Shown here piece by piece: positions 7,583 through 14,963 of a stretch of 15,884 nt of DNA. The stretch lies in assembly GCA_046496745.1 (NCBI GenBank), contig JAWOGQ010000094.1, positions 1 through 15,884 of the forward strand, written 5' to 3'. Origin of the DNA: JBNJGT01 sp046496745 (GTDB taxonomy: Archaea; Nanobdellota; Nanobdellia; Woesearchaeales; JACJVW01). Position 1 is the first letter of the stretch; every line of letters starts with the position of its first letter. Both the position numbers and the translations under genes were made by a program. The notes beneath the pieces are model-generated. The model was not told the origin of the DNA and did no database searches. It worked only from the letters and a program-made list of their open reading frames with translations.

Positions 7583-8786
7583 GTTGTTGTGTCCAGTTTT
7601 CGATGTCTGAGATGAGTTCTCTGTTGAAGGTTTCCTTATATTTGGGTCTTTGTTCAATCAGGTCCATTATCTGTTGGTGCTTCTCGTGGAAATGGGTTGA
7701 TTGGCCTTTCTGGAGAAGGTCAGCAGATCGCTTGTACTCGATGAGGCTTTCTCTTAGGCTGGAGAAATAATCCAGGTCATCCATGTATTGGCGGATGTCC
7801 TGCTCTGAATGGGGGACAGAGTATTGTGTTATCTTGTGGAAATCGTTTCTCTTGACAAGCTCTGGAAGTTTGAGGCGCAGGTGATCGAGTTCCTCGTTCA
7901 TATTCTCTTCTAAGGAATATACGGTTGAGTGGATTGAATTTATTTTCTTTAGTTCCCTGGATGAGAGAGTGTGTTGGGTGACTTCTGTGTATATCTCCTT
8001 TAATGTCTCTATGTTGTGGCTTGCTTTCTCGTAGTCTTTTCTTTTCATATCTTTTCTTGTTTGGTTGATGAGCTTTTTTGCATCTCTGAGTTTGGCTGGA
8101 TCTATCTTTTGTGAGTCTTTGCGTGATTTGTCTTCTGATTCCTGTAATCCTATTGAATCTGATTGATCTTTGTATGTGTCTATTATATCTTGCTCGTGTG
8201 AATCTTGCATTTGTGGATCGCGTGAAGTGTCTTTTGAATCCTGCAGGTCTGGTGTCTTGAGTGATTTATCTTCTGATTCTTGCAGCTCAGTCTTGTATGA
8301 TTCTCTTGTATCTTTTTTTGATTCCGGTTGGGTAATCTTATCTTTGTATGACTCCTGTAATCCCTTGAAAAGATGGTTTCTTATTCCTTTCTTTTCCTGG
8401 AGCTCGACTGTCACAGGCCCCTGGCTGCAGAGGTAAAGGAACTGCTGGGCTGCGTATAGTTTCATGCCTTTACTGCTCCATGTGCGGGGTATCTGCGCTC
8501 CTTGTTTCCTGAGGGTTTTCTCGTAGTCCCTTATTATTTTTTTCTCGCCTTTGAATGAGTAAGCATTGTCAGGGTTGTCCCTCGGAAAAAGCTTGAGGGG
8601 ATGGAGAAACTCACCTATCTTGGAGAAATCTGCTTTCCGTTTCATGCGGAATACCAGTTCCTGGAGATTGTTTGCTGACTGGCTGGAACAATCATAAAGG
8701 ATGGTAAGGGTCCTTTCTTTTACTGAGAGGTCCCACCCTTCCTTGTGGTACTGGAATATCCTTTCTATCCTTTGTTCAAGACTCAT
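7545..8786 (-). CDS. Unknown 413-aa cytoplasmic helical protein with LQ(E/D)S repeat linker, last gene of the PBP cluster
   Basis: I do not recognise a family. There is no signal peptide or membrane segment. Residues 1-140 are a mixed, mostly helical N-terminal domain. Residues about 140-228 are a highly polar, probably disordered linker with repeated LQES/LQDS/MQDS units at 143, 168, 181, 193 and 214; the octamer LQESEDKS occurs twice (168 and 214). Residues 229-410 are helical, with a segment (AKLRDAKKLINQTRKDMKRKDYEKA, from 231) that resembles the small helical-hairpin repeats common in DPANN proteins. The start ATG overlaps the end of the 587-aa gene by 11 bp, so it is almost certainly co-translated with it. 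No Shine-Dalgarno sequence is obvious. The context suggests a soluble partner of the PBP cluster; this is inference only. Confidence 0.8.
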   Translation of the reverse strand: MSLEQRIERIFQYHKEGWDLSVKERTLTILYDCSSQSANNLQELVFRMKRKADFSKIGEFLHPLKLFPRDNPDNAYSFKGEKKIIRDYEKTLRKQGAQIPRTWSSKGMKLYAAQQFLYLCSQGPVTVELQEKKGIRNHLFKGLQESYKDKITQPESKKDTRESYKTELQESEDKSLKTPDLQDSKDTSRDPQMQDSHEQDIIDTYKDQSDSIGLQESEDKSRKDSQKIDPAKLRDAKKLINQTRKDMKRKDYEKASHNIETLKEIYTEVTQHTLSSRELKKINSIHSTVYSLEENMNEELDHLRLKLPELVKRNDFHKITQYSVPHSEQDIRQYMDDLDYFSSLRESLIEYKRSADLLQKGQSTHFHEKHQQIMDLIEQRPKYKETFNRELISDIENWTQQLKAYEQGQKETS

Positions 8787-10539
8787 ATTCTTTGGGATAA
8801 TGCTTTCTTATGTTTTCCATCTCCTCTTCCAGGTTCAGTCCTGGGTCAAGGTATATGCCTGCATTGGATTTTTCCCTGCCCCTGGATTTGCTGTCCCGCA
8901 TGAGGGATTCTGCAACAAAGAAAGGGGAGAGGTCAGCTCCTATGTAAAAGCGTGGAATATCTTTCCTTCTAACCATCTCGTCGTTGAAGTCCTTGTAAAG
9001 CTGTTTTGCTGCAGGGTCTTCGTAGTCTTCGTTCTGGAAGAAGTCAAGGCCTTCAGGGTATCTTTGCTTGATTATCTCTGCATAGGTCTTGTTGGTCGGG
9101 TCTTCTATCTCGTTTATTGCTGGATCAATCAGAACATCCTGGGTCTTGTAGACTGTGCTTTGATGGTCGTATACGAACCTTAATCCAAGAAGCTTGAACA
9201 GGTCTGCACCATCTTTTTTCTCCTGCCATTTCCTGCGTTGTGGATGGTTCTCTGGCAGAAGCTCAAGCTTTTCCCTGAATTCAGGGGAGTTCTCCTGTTC
9301 TATGATATAATCTGTGATCTCCTCGGCAAGGATCTCTGGAGATAACCTTACAAGACAGTCCAAAGTCTGGACAAAAGGGTCTTTTATGAGGAGGTTTCCT
9401 GTGTGCTTTTCCCTTATCTCTGAAAGTCTCTGGAGAGTCTCCTGAGGGGTTTTCTTGTACTCTGTAAGATAACGCCTGTCGGATATCCCTTTCTTTTCCA
9501 TCACCATCTGGTCAAACTTGCTTATGGTCTCATGGTCTGTAGGCGGTTTGTATTCTTTGATCAATTGGATTGTCTTCGGATGGATGAACTGGAGGGTCTC
9601 ATCATTCGAATCTTCCAGACCTGTGACATATTCCTTTGCTTTTAGGATGTCATCCACTGTGGTGGTGTATTCCATGCCTGACTGTTTTCCTGCCTGATGC
9701 TCCATTATCTGGTAGATCTCGTGTTCCTCGTCAGTCTTTGACTTGAGTGCGTAAAGGAGCATTGAGATCCTGGCGTTGGTCGTTGCTTCTACCTTGTTTA
9801 CAATGGAGTTTTGCATGGACAGGTATTGCTGTGCGATCTGTGCGTTTGCTTCACGTATCCTGCGGGCAGGGGTCTGTACTATGCTTGGGCTGAATGTCTC
9901 TTCAGAGGATTGGGAGGGGATCAGGCCAGATTCATTGCCATAATCACTTGGTATGGTCTCCATCCTGCCTGGTTTCTTACTGTAGGCAAAAAAGAGTTTG
10001 ATGAATGATCCTGCATGTCCAAGGATGCTTGTGAGGGATTCTTTCTCGTCGACATGGGAGACGGTTGTCTCAGCAGAGATTATATCGTCCCATTGGGTGT
10101 GTGGTGTAGGTTTTATGTCCCCGGAGTCCTGGCGGGTGTGCCTGTTCTTCTTGAGAACCTCTATTACATCTCCGATCTCTTCTGCGTTTCGAAGGCTCTG
10201 GTTTGCTACCTCTGATGCTTTGCTGTCAAGGGAATCGTATATGAAGTTGTCTCTTGTGAGTGTGCAGGCCCTGTCTCTTTCCTCTGGATGAAAGGGTTTC
10301 TGGAAGAAAAGGGATCTCATGGATCTTTCCACCTGATCCTTGTATGTCTTCAGGAACAGGTCCTGGTTGGCAAATGTCTTAAGCAGCTTGTGCTTGTATT
10401 CCTTCCTGTGGTCGATGGATTCATCTCCCTCAGAATATTCCTGTAGTTCATTCTCCTGATCTTCTACATCATGGACCTTATCAAGTCTGTCTTCATCAAG
10501 CACTTGTTCTAAAATTTTCTTTTTTCTGAATAGTACCAT
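8776..10539 (-). CDS. Unknown 587-aa soluble protein in the PBP cluster
   Basis: I do not recognise a family or catalytic motif. The protein begins with a basic patch (LFRKKK) and a strongly acidic segment (residues 14-45), then alternates charged helices with a Ser/Thr/Pro-rich low-complexity stretch (about 185-222). The second half (from about 225) looks like an ordered, largely helical domain. It has no signal peptide or clear TM segment and only two cysteines, which fits a cytoplasmic location. The start is well supported: AAGGTGA, a good Shine-Dalgarno match, ends 4 nt before the ATG and overlaps the stop of the upstream 247-aa gene (4-bp gap). Downstream it overlaps the 413-aa gene by 11 bp. 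These junctions make the 247-587-413 trio one transcription unit. A structural or scaffold role beside the PBP is a guess. Confidence 0.8.
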   Translation of the reverse strand: MVLFRKKKILEQVLDEDRLDKVHDVEDQENELQEYSEGDESIDHRKEYKHKLLKTFANQDLFLKTYKDQVERSMRSLFFQKPFHPEERDRACTLTRDNFIYDSLDSKASEVANQSLRNAEEIGDVIEVLKKNRHTRQDSGDIKPTPHTQWDDIISAETTVSHVDEKESLTSILGHAGSFIKLFFAYSKKPGRMETIPSDYGNESGLIPSQSSEETFSPSIVQTPARRIREANAQIAQQYLSMQNSIVNKVEATTNARISMLLYALKSKTDEEHEIYQIMEHQAGKQSGMEYTTTVDDILKAKEYVTGLEDSNDETLQFIHPKTIQLIKEYKPPTDHETISKFDQMVMEKKGISDRRYLTEYKKTPQETLQRLSEIREKHTGNLLIKDPFVQTLDCLVRLSPEILAEEITDYIIEQENSPEFREKLELLPENHPQRRKWQEKKDGADLFKLLGLRFVYDHQSTVYKTQDVLIDPAINEIEDPTNKTYAEIIKQRYPEGLDFFQNEDYEDPAAKQLYKDFNDEMVRRKDIPRFYIGADLSPFFVAESLMRDSKSRGREKSNAGIYLDPGLNLEEEMENIRKHYPKEYES

Positions 10540-10543
10540 ATTT

Positions 10544-10549
10544 TCACCT
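10544..10549 (-). promoter_or_regulatory. Shine-Dalgarno site for the 587-aa gene
   Basis: The minus-strand hexamer AGGTGA is complementary to the 3' end of archaeal 16S rRNA and lies 4 nt before the ATG at 10539. Its TGA is also the stop codon of the upstream 247-aa gene, so termination and reinitiation are physically linked. Confidence 0.6.
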
Positions 10550-11287
10550 TATCTGGAATGTTTTTGTCTGTATCCTGCATTGGTATTGGGCGAGATCCTT
10601 GTTCATCTCTTCCAGGTTCTCCTCTAAAAATATGTCCAGGCCAGGGTAGAGGTGCCACATGCCTGGTGTGACCATGTCATTGCTTGCAACTGTCAATTCG
10701 GGTGTTCCTTTAAGCTGCATGCGGGTGAGCCAGTCTCCATGCCCTCTTTTTGCCTGCTGCAGAAGTTTGTTGTGCCATCTTTTTGCGTTTATGGTCTCTC
10801 CTGGTCCGAAGAGGTCATGAAGGAAATCATTTATCGGGTATTCAGGATTTTTGCCTTTGATCCTGTAGCCTGTCACGTTGTCCTTTCTCATGAGAATCTC
10901 TTTGGTTTTCTGGTATAAAAGGTTTGGAATGGTGCAACTGGATGTTGCCATGTATTGGCAATCTCCCAGCTTATCGCTTAAATCATCGGATAGATGGTAT
11001 ATTTTGAAGGTATTGGTTGAGTATCTCCTGATCACGCGTTTTGCGGTATATGTGTCTGGGAAAAGCTCTTTTACTGGCTCTGCATCATCAAGGTATAAAG
11101 TGAGGCGCCGGTGGAGTTCGTCAAGCCTTTGCGGGCTATCGGTCCAGTATCTTAGGTCCTTGCTCTTTTTTATGGGTATTGATCTCATGCCCAGGGGTTT
11201 TCCGGAGAGGACATGGCCTATCTTTTCCTGGCGGATACGAGTTTCATTGTATCGGTAGTATGCCTGCAAAAGCCCTTTCAACCCCAT
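10544..11287 (-). CDS. Unknown 247-aa protein downstream of the class A PBP
   Basis: I do not recognise a family with confidence. The 247 residues form a soluble, basic protein without signal peptide or TM segment. The N-terminal third is charged and helical. A feature worth noting is KLGDCQYMA with Cys110, followed by VTGYRIKG (138-145), several histidines (172, 183, 212) and GLDIF with Asp218. This order loosely recalls the GDC...His...Asp arrangement of transglutaminase-like cysteine enzymes, but the similarity is too weak for an assignment. It follows the PBP gene after 60 bp, with its own TATA box centred 27 nt before the ATG, and leads directly into the 587- and 413-aa genes. No T-rich terminator is visible on the minus strand between it and the PBP gene, so read-through from the PBP promoter is also plausible. 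Confidence 0.78.
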   Translation of the reverse strand: MGLKGLLQAYYRYNETRIRQEKIGHVLSGKPLGMRSIPIKKSKDLRYWTDSPQRLDELHRRLTLYLDDAEPVKELFPDTYTAKRVIRRYSTNTFKIYHLSDDLSDKLGDCQYMATSSCTIPNLLYQKTKEILMRKDNVTGYRIKGKNPEYPINDFLHDLFGPGETINAKRWHNKLLQQAKRGHGDWLTRMQLKGTPELTVASNDMVTPGMWHLYPGLDIFLEENLEEMNKDLAQYQCRIQTKTFQIR

Positions 11288-11309
11288 CTATACATGGAAT
11301 GGTTTGCTT

Positions 11310-11317
11310 TTTATATA
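11310..11317 (-). promoter_or_regulatory. TATA box for the 247-587-413 gene trio
   Basis: The minus strand reads AAAAAAGTATATAAAAAGC; the TATATAAA core is centred about 27 nt upstream of the ATG at 11287. This gives the three unknown genes their own probable promoter, again with a leaderless geometry, in addition to possible read-through from the PBP gene. Confidence 0.62.
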
Positions 11318-11347
11318 CTTTTTTATCACTTTTGAATACTAATTGTT

Positions 11348-13897
11348 TCATCGGATTAGTTTGTCCTGGCAGTAGAATTCAATGAGCTTTTTGAATGAGT
11401 CATCCTTTCCTTCATAGATGGAGTTCTCATGGTTCAAAAGCTGCCTGAGAAGGTCTGTATAGCCGTCGACACCATGGATGTGCCTGTTGATTGGGCCTCC
11501 ATCGTGGGTTTCTTCAAGGGCTGTCTTCATGTAGCGGTTGATGTTTGCGAGGTACAGGTCGTTTGAATTTAGATCGGTCTTATCCTTTTCTAGTATTGCC
11601 TGGCTTTGTTTCTTCAATTCTTCAAAGAAAATATCCTTGTATATTGTTCCGGCAACATTGGTTGGGCCTTCTGTGCTCATGCCTACCCTCTTGTATCCTC
11701 CTGTGCTTGTTGTAAAATAGACAATCATGGTGATGGTCTTTTCAGGGTGTGATTCGCGATCGCGGTAAGGGTTGAAATGGCTTATGAAGAGGGATTCACG
11801 TTCCTTGCTCTCTGTCCCGGTCTTGCCTGAGACAAGGTTAATGTGCTGCTTGAACTCTGATCGCATGCTCTTTCCAGATCCCCTGTTGCATACTTCGTAT
11901 AATATCTCAAGCTCTTTCTCTCTTGCGTAGTCGTCTTCGAAAAGAAGTATTGGTTCTTTGTTGGGATCATCTTCTTTTGAGTAGATCATCTCGCCATTGC
12001 GGGTTATCTTTTTTATGAAGGATGGCTTTTTGAAGTGGCCGTCAAGGAATGCTGAGTATATGCCCAGCCAGTCCTGGACCGGTATCTCTGATGCGCCTAT
12101 CCCAAACGGCCAGTATCTTGCATCTTCTCTGTTATACTCAAGGTCAATTGATTCGAAGCCTGCGTGCATGGAGTTCCTGATTATGTCTTTCGTGTAGAGT
12201 CTTGCGAATATGGTGTTGACTGAGAGGACTTGTGCCTCTTCAAGTGAATAGCGTGCGCCAAGAGGGCGTTTTGAACTGTATGGATACCAATTCCTTGGAA
12301 GCCACCTGCGTCTTCCTTCGCTTTCGACGAACTTGAGTTCAATGGGCCTGTCTTCGAATGTTGTCTTTGGGGTGATTCCTGTGAATGCCATCGCGTAATA
12401 GGCGATGATGGGTTTCATGGTGGAGCCAGGGTGTAGGGTAGCATTCCTGTTCATAGTGTCTATTGTCACTCCCTTTTCCCTGAAATTGTTCCCTCCTATG
12501 TATGTTATGATGTCACCTTCGTTGTCTATTGCTATGATCCCTATGTCCAAGTGATTCCGCGTGTATTCGATGAAGTCTTCAAAATCTTCATAAGGTGGAT
12601 TGTCGTACCTTTCTTTGTCTTTTAACCAGGTATTCTTGTTCCTTTTTTTGAGGGTTTTCTCGTATTCATCGCTATAGGTGAACTGATGGGCTATCTCTTT
12701 TATCCTTCTTGTGAGGTCTGTGTCAATGTCAGTATGGATAACAAAGTCACCTTCTTCTTCCAGGAGGAGTTTTCTTCCACTGACTTCTCTTCCGTCTATA
12801 TTATAGGTCCTGTTTGTAACAGTGCGGATTATGTTCCAGGTGGCCCATTCTTCCTTGCCGTAAAGGGGATCCTTGAATTCCCGGAAACCTATTCCCTGTA
12901 TATCTTTTTCATCCTCTATCTTCCATTTCTTGTACTCTGCATCTGTTATCTCTTCCAGGGAATGGAGGTGCTTAAGTGCAAGGTTCATCTTATTGATGCC
13001 TTCATTTGCGTGGTATTGGAGGAATGGAGAAAGTTCATCTATACTTTTGCCGTTTATTATCCTGTAGAATGCATGAATCCTGTTATGGTTAGGGATTGTT
13101 GCGCCGAGGGCAACGACCTGCTGGTAATTGATGCCCTGCAATTCTTTTCCGAAATAATTTTTTGCTGCAGCCGGAAAGCCGTAGATATTATTTCCCAAGG
13201 GAACTGTGTTTATGTAGAATGTGAGGTTCTTTTCTTTTCCAAATCGTGATATTAGGTTGTAGGAATATATTATCTCCTCTAGCTTGTTCTGGATAGTCCT
13301 CTGGTTATTGTGAAGGATCTTTTTTGCATTCTGCATGGCTATCGTGCTTCCCCCCCTGCTGTATCCTTTCAGCTGGGAGATTGTTGCGCCGAAAAGGTTA
13401 TACCAGCTGACTCCAGGGTGAACGAGGAAGGTATTAACATGCCATGGCTTGTTTGGGTGCTCCATGTAGAGCTGGTCTTCGCAGGCAAGAAGGCCGTATT
13501 TTATGTGGTCTGGTATGTGGTTCTCTATAATGCGCTTTCCGAAGGTTTTCAGGGTATGGCCTTTATTATCCACAATCTTTGCAGAGTGGGTATAGGTCTG
13601 CAGGGAATCAGGGAGAGGCTGTATGCCTGCAATCTCATGGATGTTTTCTGCAATATATTTGAAAGGCTTGTGCTGGAGGGGGGTCGGGGCGTAGTTGACG
13701 CCTACTATACCTGTGAGGGTGAGGATTGCTGCGGCTGTTGTCGTTGCAGCGGCTTTGCCTGCTTTCCTTGCAAGATCTGCGATAAGTCCTGGAGGAAATT
13801 TGCCTTCAGAGAGGGAGCGTTGATATTTCTGGTATCTTCTTTGGGCACGTTTCAGTCTCCTGAGTTTCCTTGTGGACCTGGGAACATCATGTAACAT
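11348..13897 (-). CDS. Bifunctional class A penicillin-binding protein (GT51 glycosyltransferase + transpeptidase)
   Basis: An 849-residue bitopic membrane enzyme of the type that polymerises and cross-links peptidoglycan outside the membrane. Residues 1-48 form a very basic cytoplasmic tail, and 49-68 is the TM anchor. The GT51 domain (about 100-290) has motif I EDQLYMEH (catalytic Glu140), motif II RGGSTIAMQNAKK (181-193), motif III NKLEEII (Glu208 by alignment to KxxE) and motif IV FYINTVPLGNNIYG (227-240) with AAAKNYFGK. The transpeptidase domain (about 448-765) has all three signatures: STMK (Ser492, Lys495), SVN (559-561) and KTGT (692-695), plus GIGASEIPVQDW. GGSTIAMQ is reminiscent of PBP1C. 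There is an insertion of about a dozen residues between EDQLYMEH and HPGVSWYNLFGA, and an ~85-residue C-terminal extension. The gene is divergent from archaeal kae1 and has an archaeal TATA box 28 nt upstream. It is intact, so probably functional. Its presence in an archaeon is unusual; substrate source is unknown. Confidence 0.93.
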   Translation of the reverse strand: MLHDVPRSTRKLRRLKRAQRRYQKYQRSLSEGKFPPGLIADLARKAGKAAATTTAAAILTLTGIVGVNYAPTPLQHKPFKYIAENIHEIAGIQPLPDSLQTYTHSAKIVDNKGHTLKTFGKRIIENHIPDHIKYGLLACEDQLYMEHPNKPWHVNTFLVHPGVSWYNLFGATISQLKGYSRGGSTIAMQNAKKILHNNQRTIQNKLEEIIYSYNLISRFGKEKNLTFYINTVPLGNNIYGFPAAAKNYFGKELQGINYQQVVALGATIPNHNRIHAFYRIINGKSIDELSPFLQYHANEGINKMNLALKHLHSLEEITDAEYKKWKIEDEKDIQGIGFREFKDPLYGKEEWATWNIIRTVTNRTYNIDGREVSGRKLLLEEEGDFVIHTDIDTDLTRRIKEIAHQFTYSDEYEKTLKKRNKNTWLKDKERYDNPPYEDFEDFIEYTRNHLDIGIIAIDNEGDIITYIGGNNFREKGVTIDTMNRNATLHPGSTMKPIIAYYAMAFTGITPKTTFEDRPIELKFVESEGRRRWLPRNWYPYSSKRPLGARYSLEEAQVLSVNTIFARLYTKDIIRNSMHAGFESIDLEYNREDARYWPFGIGASEIPVQDWLGIYSAFLDGHFKKPSFIKKITRNGEMIYSKEDDPNKEPILLFEDDYAREKELEILYEVCNRGSGKSMRSEFKQHINLVSGKTGTESKERESLFISHFNPYRDRESHPEKTITMIVYFTTSTGGYKRVGMSTEGPTNVAGTIYKDIFFEELKKQSQAILEKDKTDLNSNDLYLANINRYMKTALEETHDGGPINRHIHGVDGYTDLLRQLLNHENSIYEGKDDSFKKLIEFYCQDKLIR

Positions 13898-13920
13898 GGA
13901 AATTTATATTGAGTGGTAGT

Positions 13921-13929
13921 TTTTAAATA
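13921..13929 (-). promoter_or_regulatory. TATA box for the PBP gene
   Basis: The minus-strand sequence TATTTAAAA is centred about 28 nt upstream of the ATG at 13897. A second AT-rich element (ATATAAAT, about 13902-13909) is too close to the ATG to be the functional TATA box for this start. The promoter is archaeal in form, which argues that the PBP gene is expressed in the archaeon. Confidence 0.6.
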
Positions 13930-13966
13930 TTGTTATAGTTACTACTGGAACATAGTTTTGCACAAG

Positions 13967-13975
13967 CTTTAAAAA
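13967..13975 (+). promoter_or_regulatory. TATA box for kae1
   Basis: CTTTAAAAA, preceded by a BRE-like ACAAG, is centred about 27 nt upstream of the ATG at 13998. The 100-bp gap 13898-13997 holds this promoter and the divergent PBP promoter and nothing else that I can identify. Confidence 0.6.
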
Positions 13976-13997
13976 CAGGCTTTTATTCAGTCTGATC

Positions 13998-14963
13998 ATG
14001 TATTGCTTAGGGATTGAATCCACGGCTCATACCTTCGGAGCGGCTGTGGTTGAAGGGAAGAATGTGCTTTCTAATGCAAAGGCAACCTACACGACAGAGG
14101 CAGGGGGGATGCTTCCCCAGGAGGTTGCAAAGCATCATGTGGAAGGGTTTGATTCTGTCATATACAAGGCATTATCTGAGGCAGGAATATCAGCCAAGGA
14201 TATTGGTCTTATCTCTTTTTCACAGGGTCCAGGGCTTGGGCATTGCCTGAGGGTTGGGGCTATTGCTGCAAGGGCTTTGGCTGGAAGGTTGGGATGCCCT
14301 TTGATCGGAGTCAATCATTGCATAGCGCATCTTGAGATAGGACAGATGCTTTTTGACAGCAAGGATCCTGTTCTGTTGTATGCGTCGGGGGCAAACACCC
14401 AGGTCATTGCTTATGAGGGTGGGCGTTACAGGATCTTTGGAGAGACTCTTGATATAGGTATCGGGAATTTTCTTGATTCTGTGGCGCGTGCTATGGGCGA
14501 AGGGTTTCCCGGAGGACCAAGGATTTCTGAGCTTGCTCAAAGCGGCAACTATGTCGAGTTGCCGTATGTTGTGAAAGGCATGGATGTATCTTTTGGCGGG
14601 CTTTTGACCAATGTCACGCAGAAGCTTTCAAAGTACAAGAAGGAGGATCTTGCGTATTCAGTCCAGGAGACTGCTTTTGCTATGCTTGTAGAGGTATCTG
14701 AGAGAGCGCTTGCGCATACTGAAAAGAAGGAGCTTATCCTTGGAGGGGGAGTCGCGTGCAATCCCAGGCTGCAGGAGATGGCGCGGATGATGTGTGATGC
14801 AAGGAGTGTCAAGTGTCATGTCCCGGAGAATGAGTTTCTGGTAGATAATGCTGCGATGATAGCGTGGCTTGGATTGCTTGAGTATTCCAATGGTTGCAGG
14901 ACAGAGGATACCAGGATCAGGCCTTACGAGAGGACCGACGAGGTCTATGTTTATTGGCGTTGA
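13998..14963 (+). CDS. kae1: Kae1/TsaD, tRNA N6-threonylcarbamoyladenosine synthase subunit
   Basis: Catalytic subunit of the KEOPS complex, which transfers the threonylcarbamoyl group to A37 of ANN-decoding tRNAs in the cytoplasm. The 321-residue length is normal. The ASKHA-type start LGIESTAHTFGAAVV is clear, as are QEVAKHH (41-47), the metal-binding HxxxH pair in VNHCIAHLE (His107, His111), the ATP-binding LGGGVACN (248-255) and the metal ligand Asp283 in FLVDNAAMIAW. It is a stand-alone Kae1, without the C-terminal Bud32 kinase fusion found in some archaea; Bud32, Cgi121 and Pcc1 are not in this window. The sequence is the archaeal form, which helps identify the organism. Its last 47 bp overlap the 3' end of the convergent PRC-barrel gene. 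A promoter 27 nt upstream supports the chosen start. Confidence 0.95.
   Translation: MYCLGIESTAHTFGAAVVEGKNVLSNAKATYTTEAGGMLPQEVAKHHVEGFDSVIYKALSEAGISAKDIGLISFSQGPGLGHCLRVGAIAARALAGRLGCPLIGVNHCIAHLEIGQMLFDSKDPVLLYASGANTQVIAYEGGRYRIFGETLDIGIGNFLDSVARAMGEGFPGGPRISELAQSGNYVELPYVVKGMDVSFGGLLTNVTQKLSKYKKEDLAYSVQETAFAMLVEVSERALAHTEKKELILGGGVACNPRLQEMARMMCDARSVKCHVPENEFLVDNAAMIAWLGLLEYSNGCRTEDTRIRPYERTDEVYVYWR

Noticed and set aside
8160..8340. CRISPR-like or tandem DNA repeat suggested by recurring GATTC(T/C)TG units
   Set aside because: Units are irregularly spaced and in frame with LQ(E/D)S codons of the 413-aa protein, so it is a protein repeat.
8701..9183. Open frame of 160 codons on the plus strand
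   Set aside because: Antisense across the junction of the 413- and 587-aa genes, which have well-packed starts and stops; hydrophobic stretches reflect reverse-complemented charged codons.
12686..13249. Open frame of 187 codons on the plus strand
   Set aside because: Antisense to the middle of the PBP gene; no recognisable domain and Phe/Cys-rich composition of a shadow frame.
13310..13894. Long open frame (194 codons) on the plus strand, rich in Cys and Val
   Set aside because: It lies wholly antisense to the N-terminal part of the PBP gene, whose motifs are unmistakable, and its composition is typical of an antisense shadow.
11348..13897. Bacterial contamination or a recent mobile island as source of the PBP gene
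   Set aside because: No integrase, transposase, flanking repeats or abrupt composition change is visible, and the promoter is archaeal in form; ancient transfer remains possible.
13898..13997. Possible small RNA or tRNA in the largest gene-free gap
   Set aside because: The 100 bp are explained by two facing promoters; no cloverleaf or stable stem is evident.
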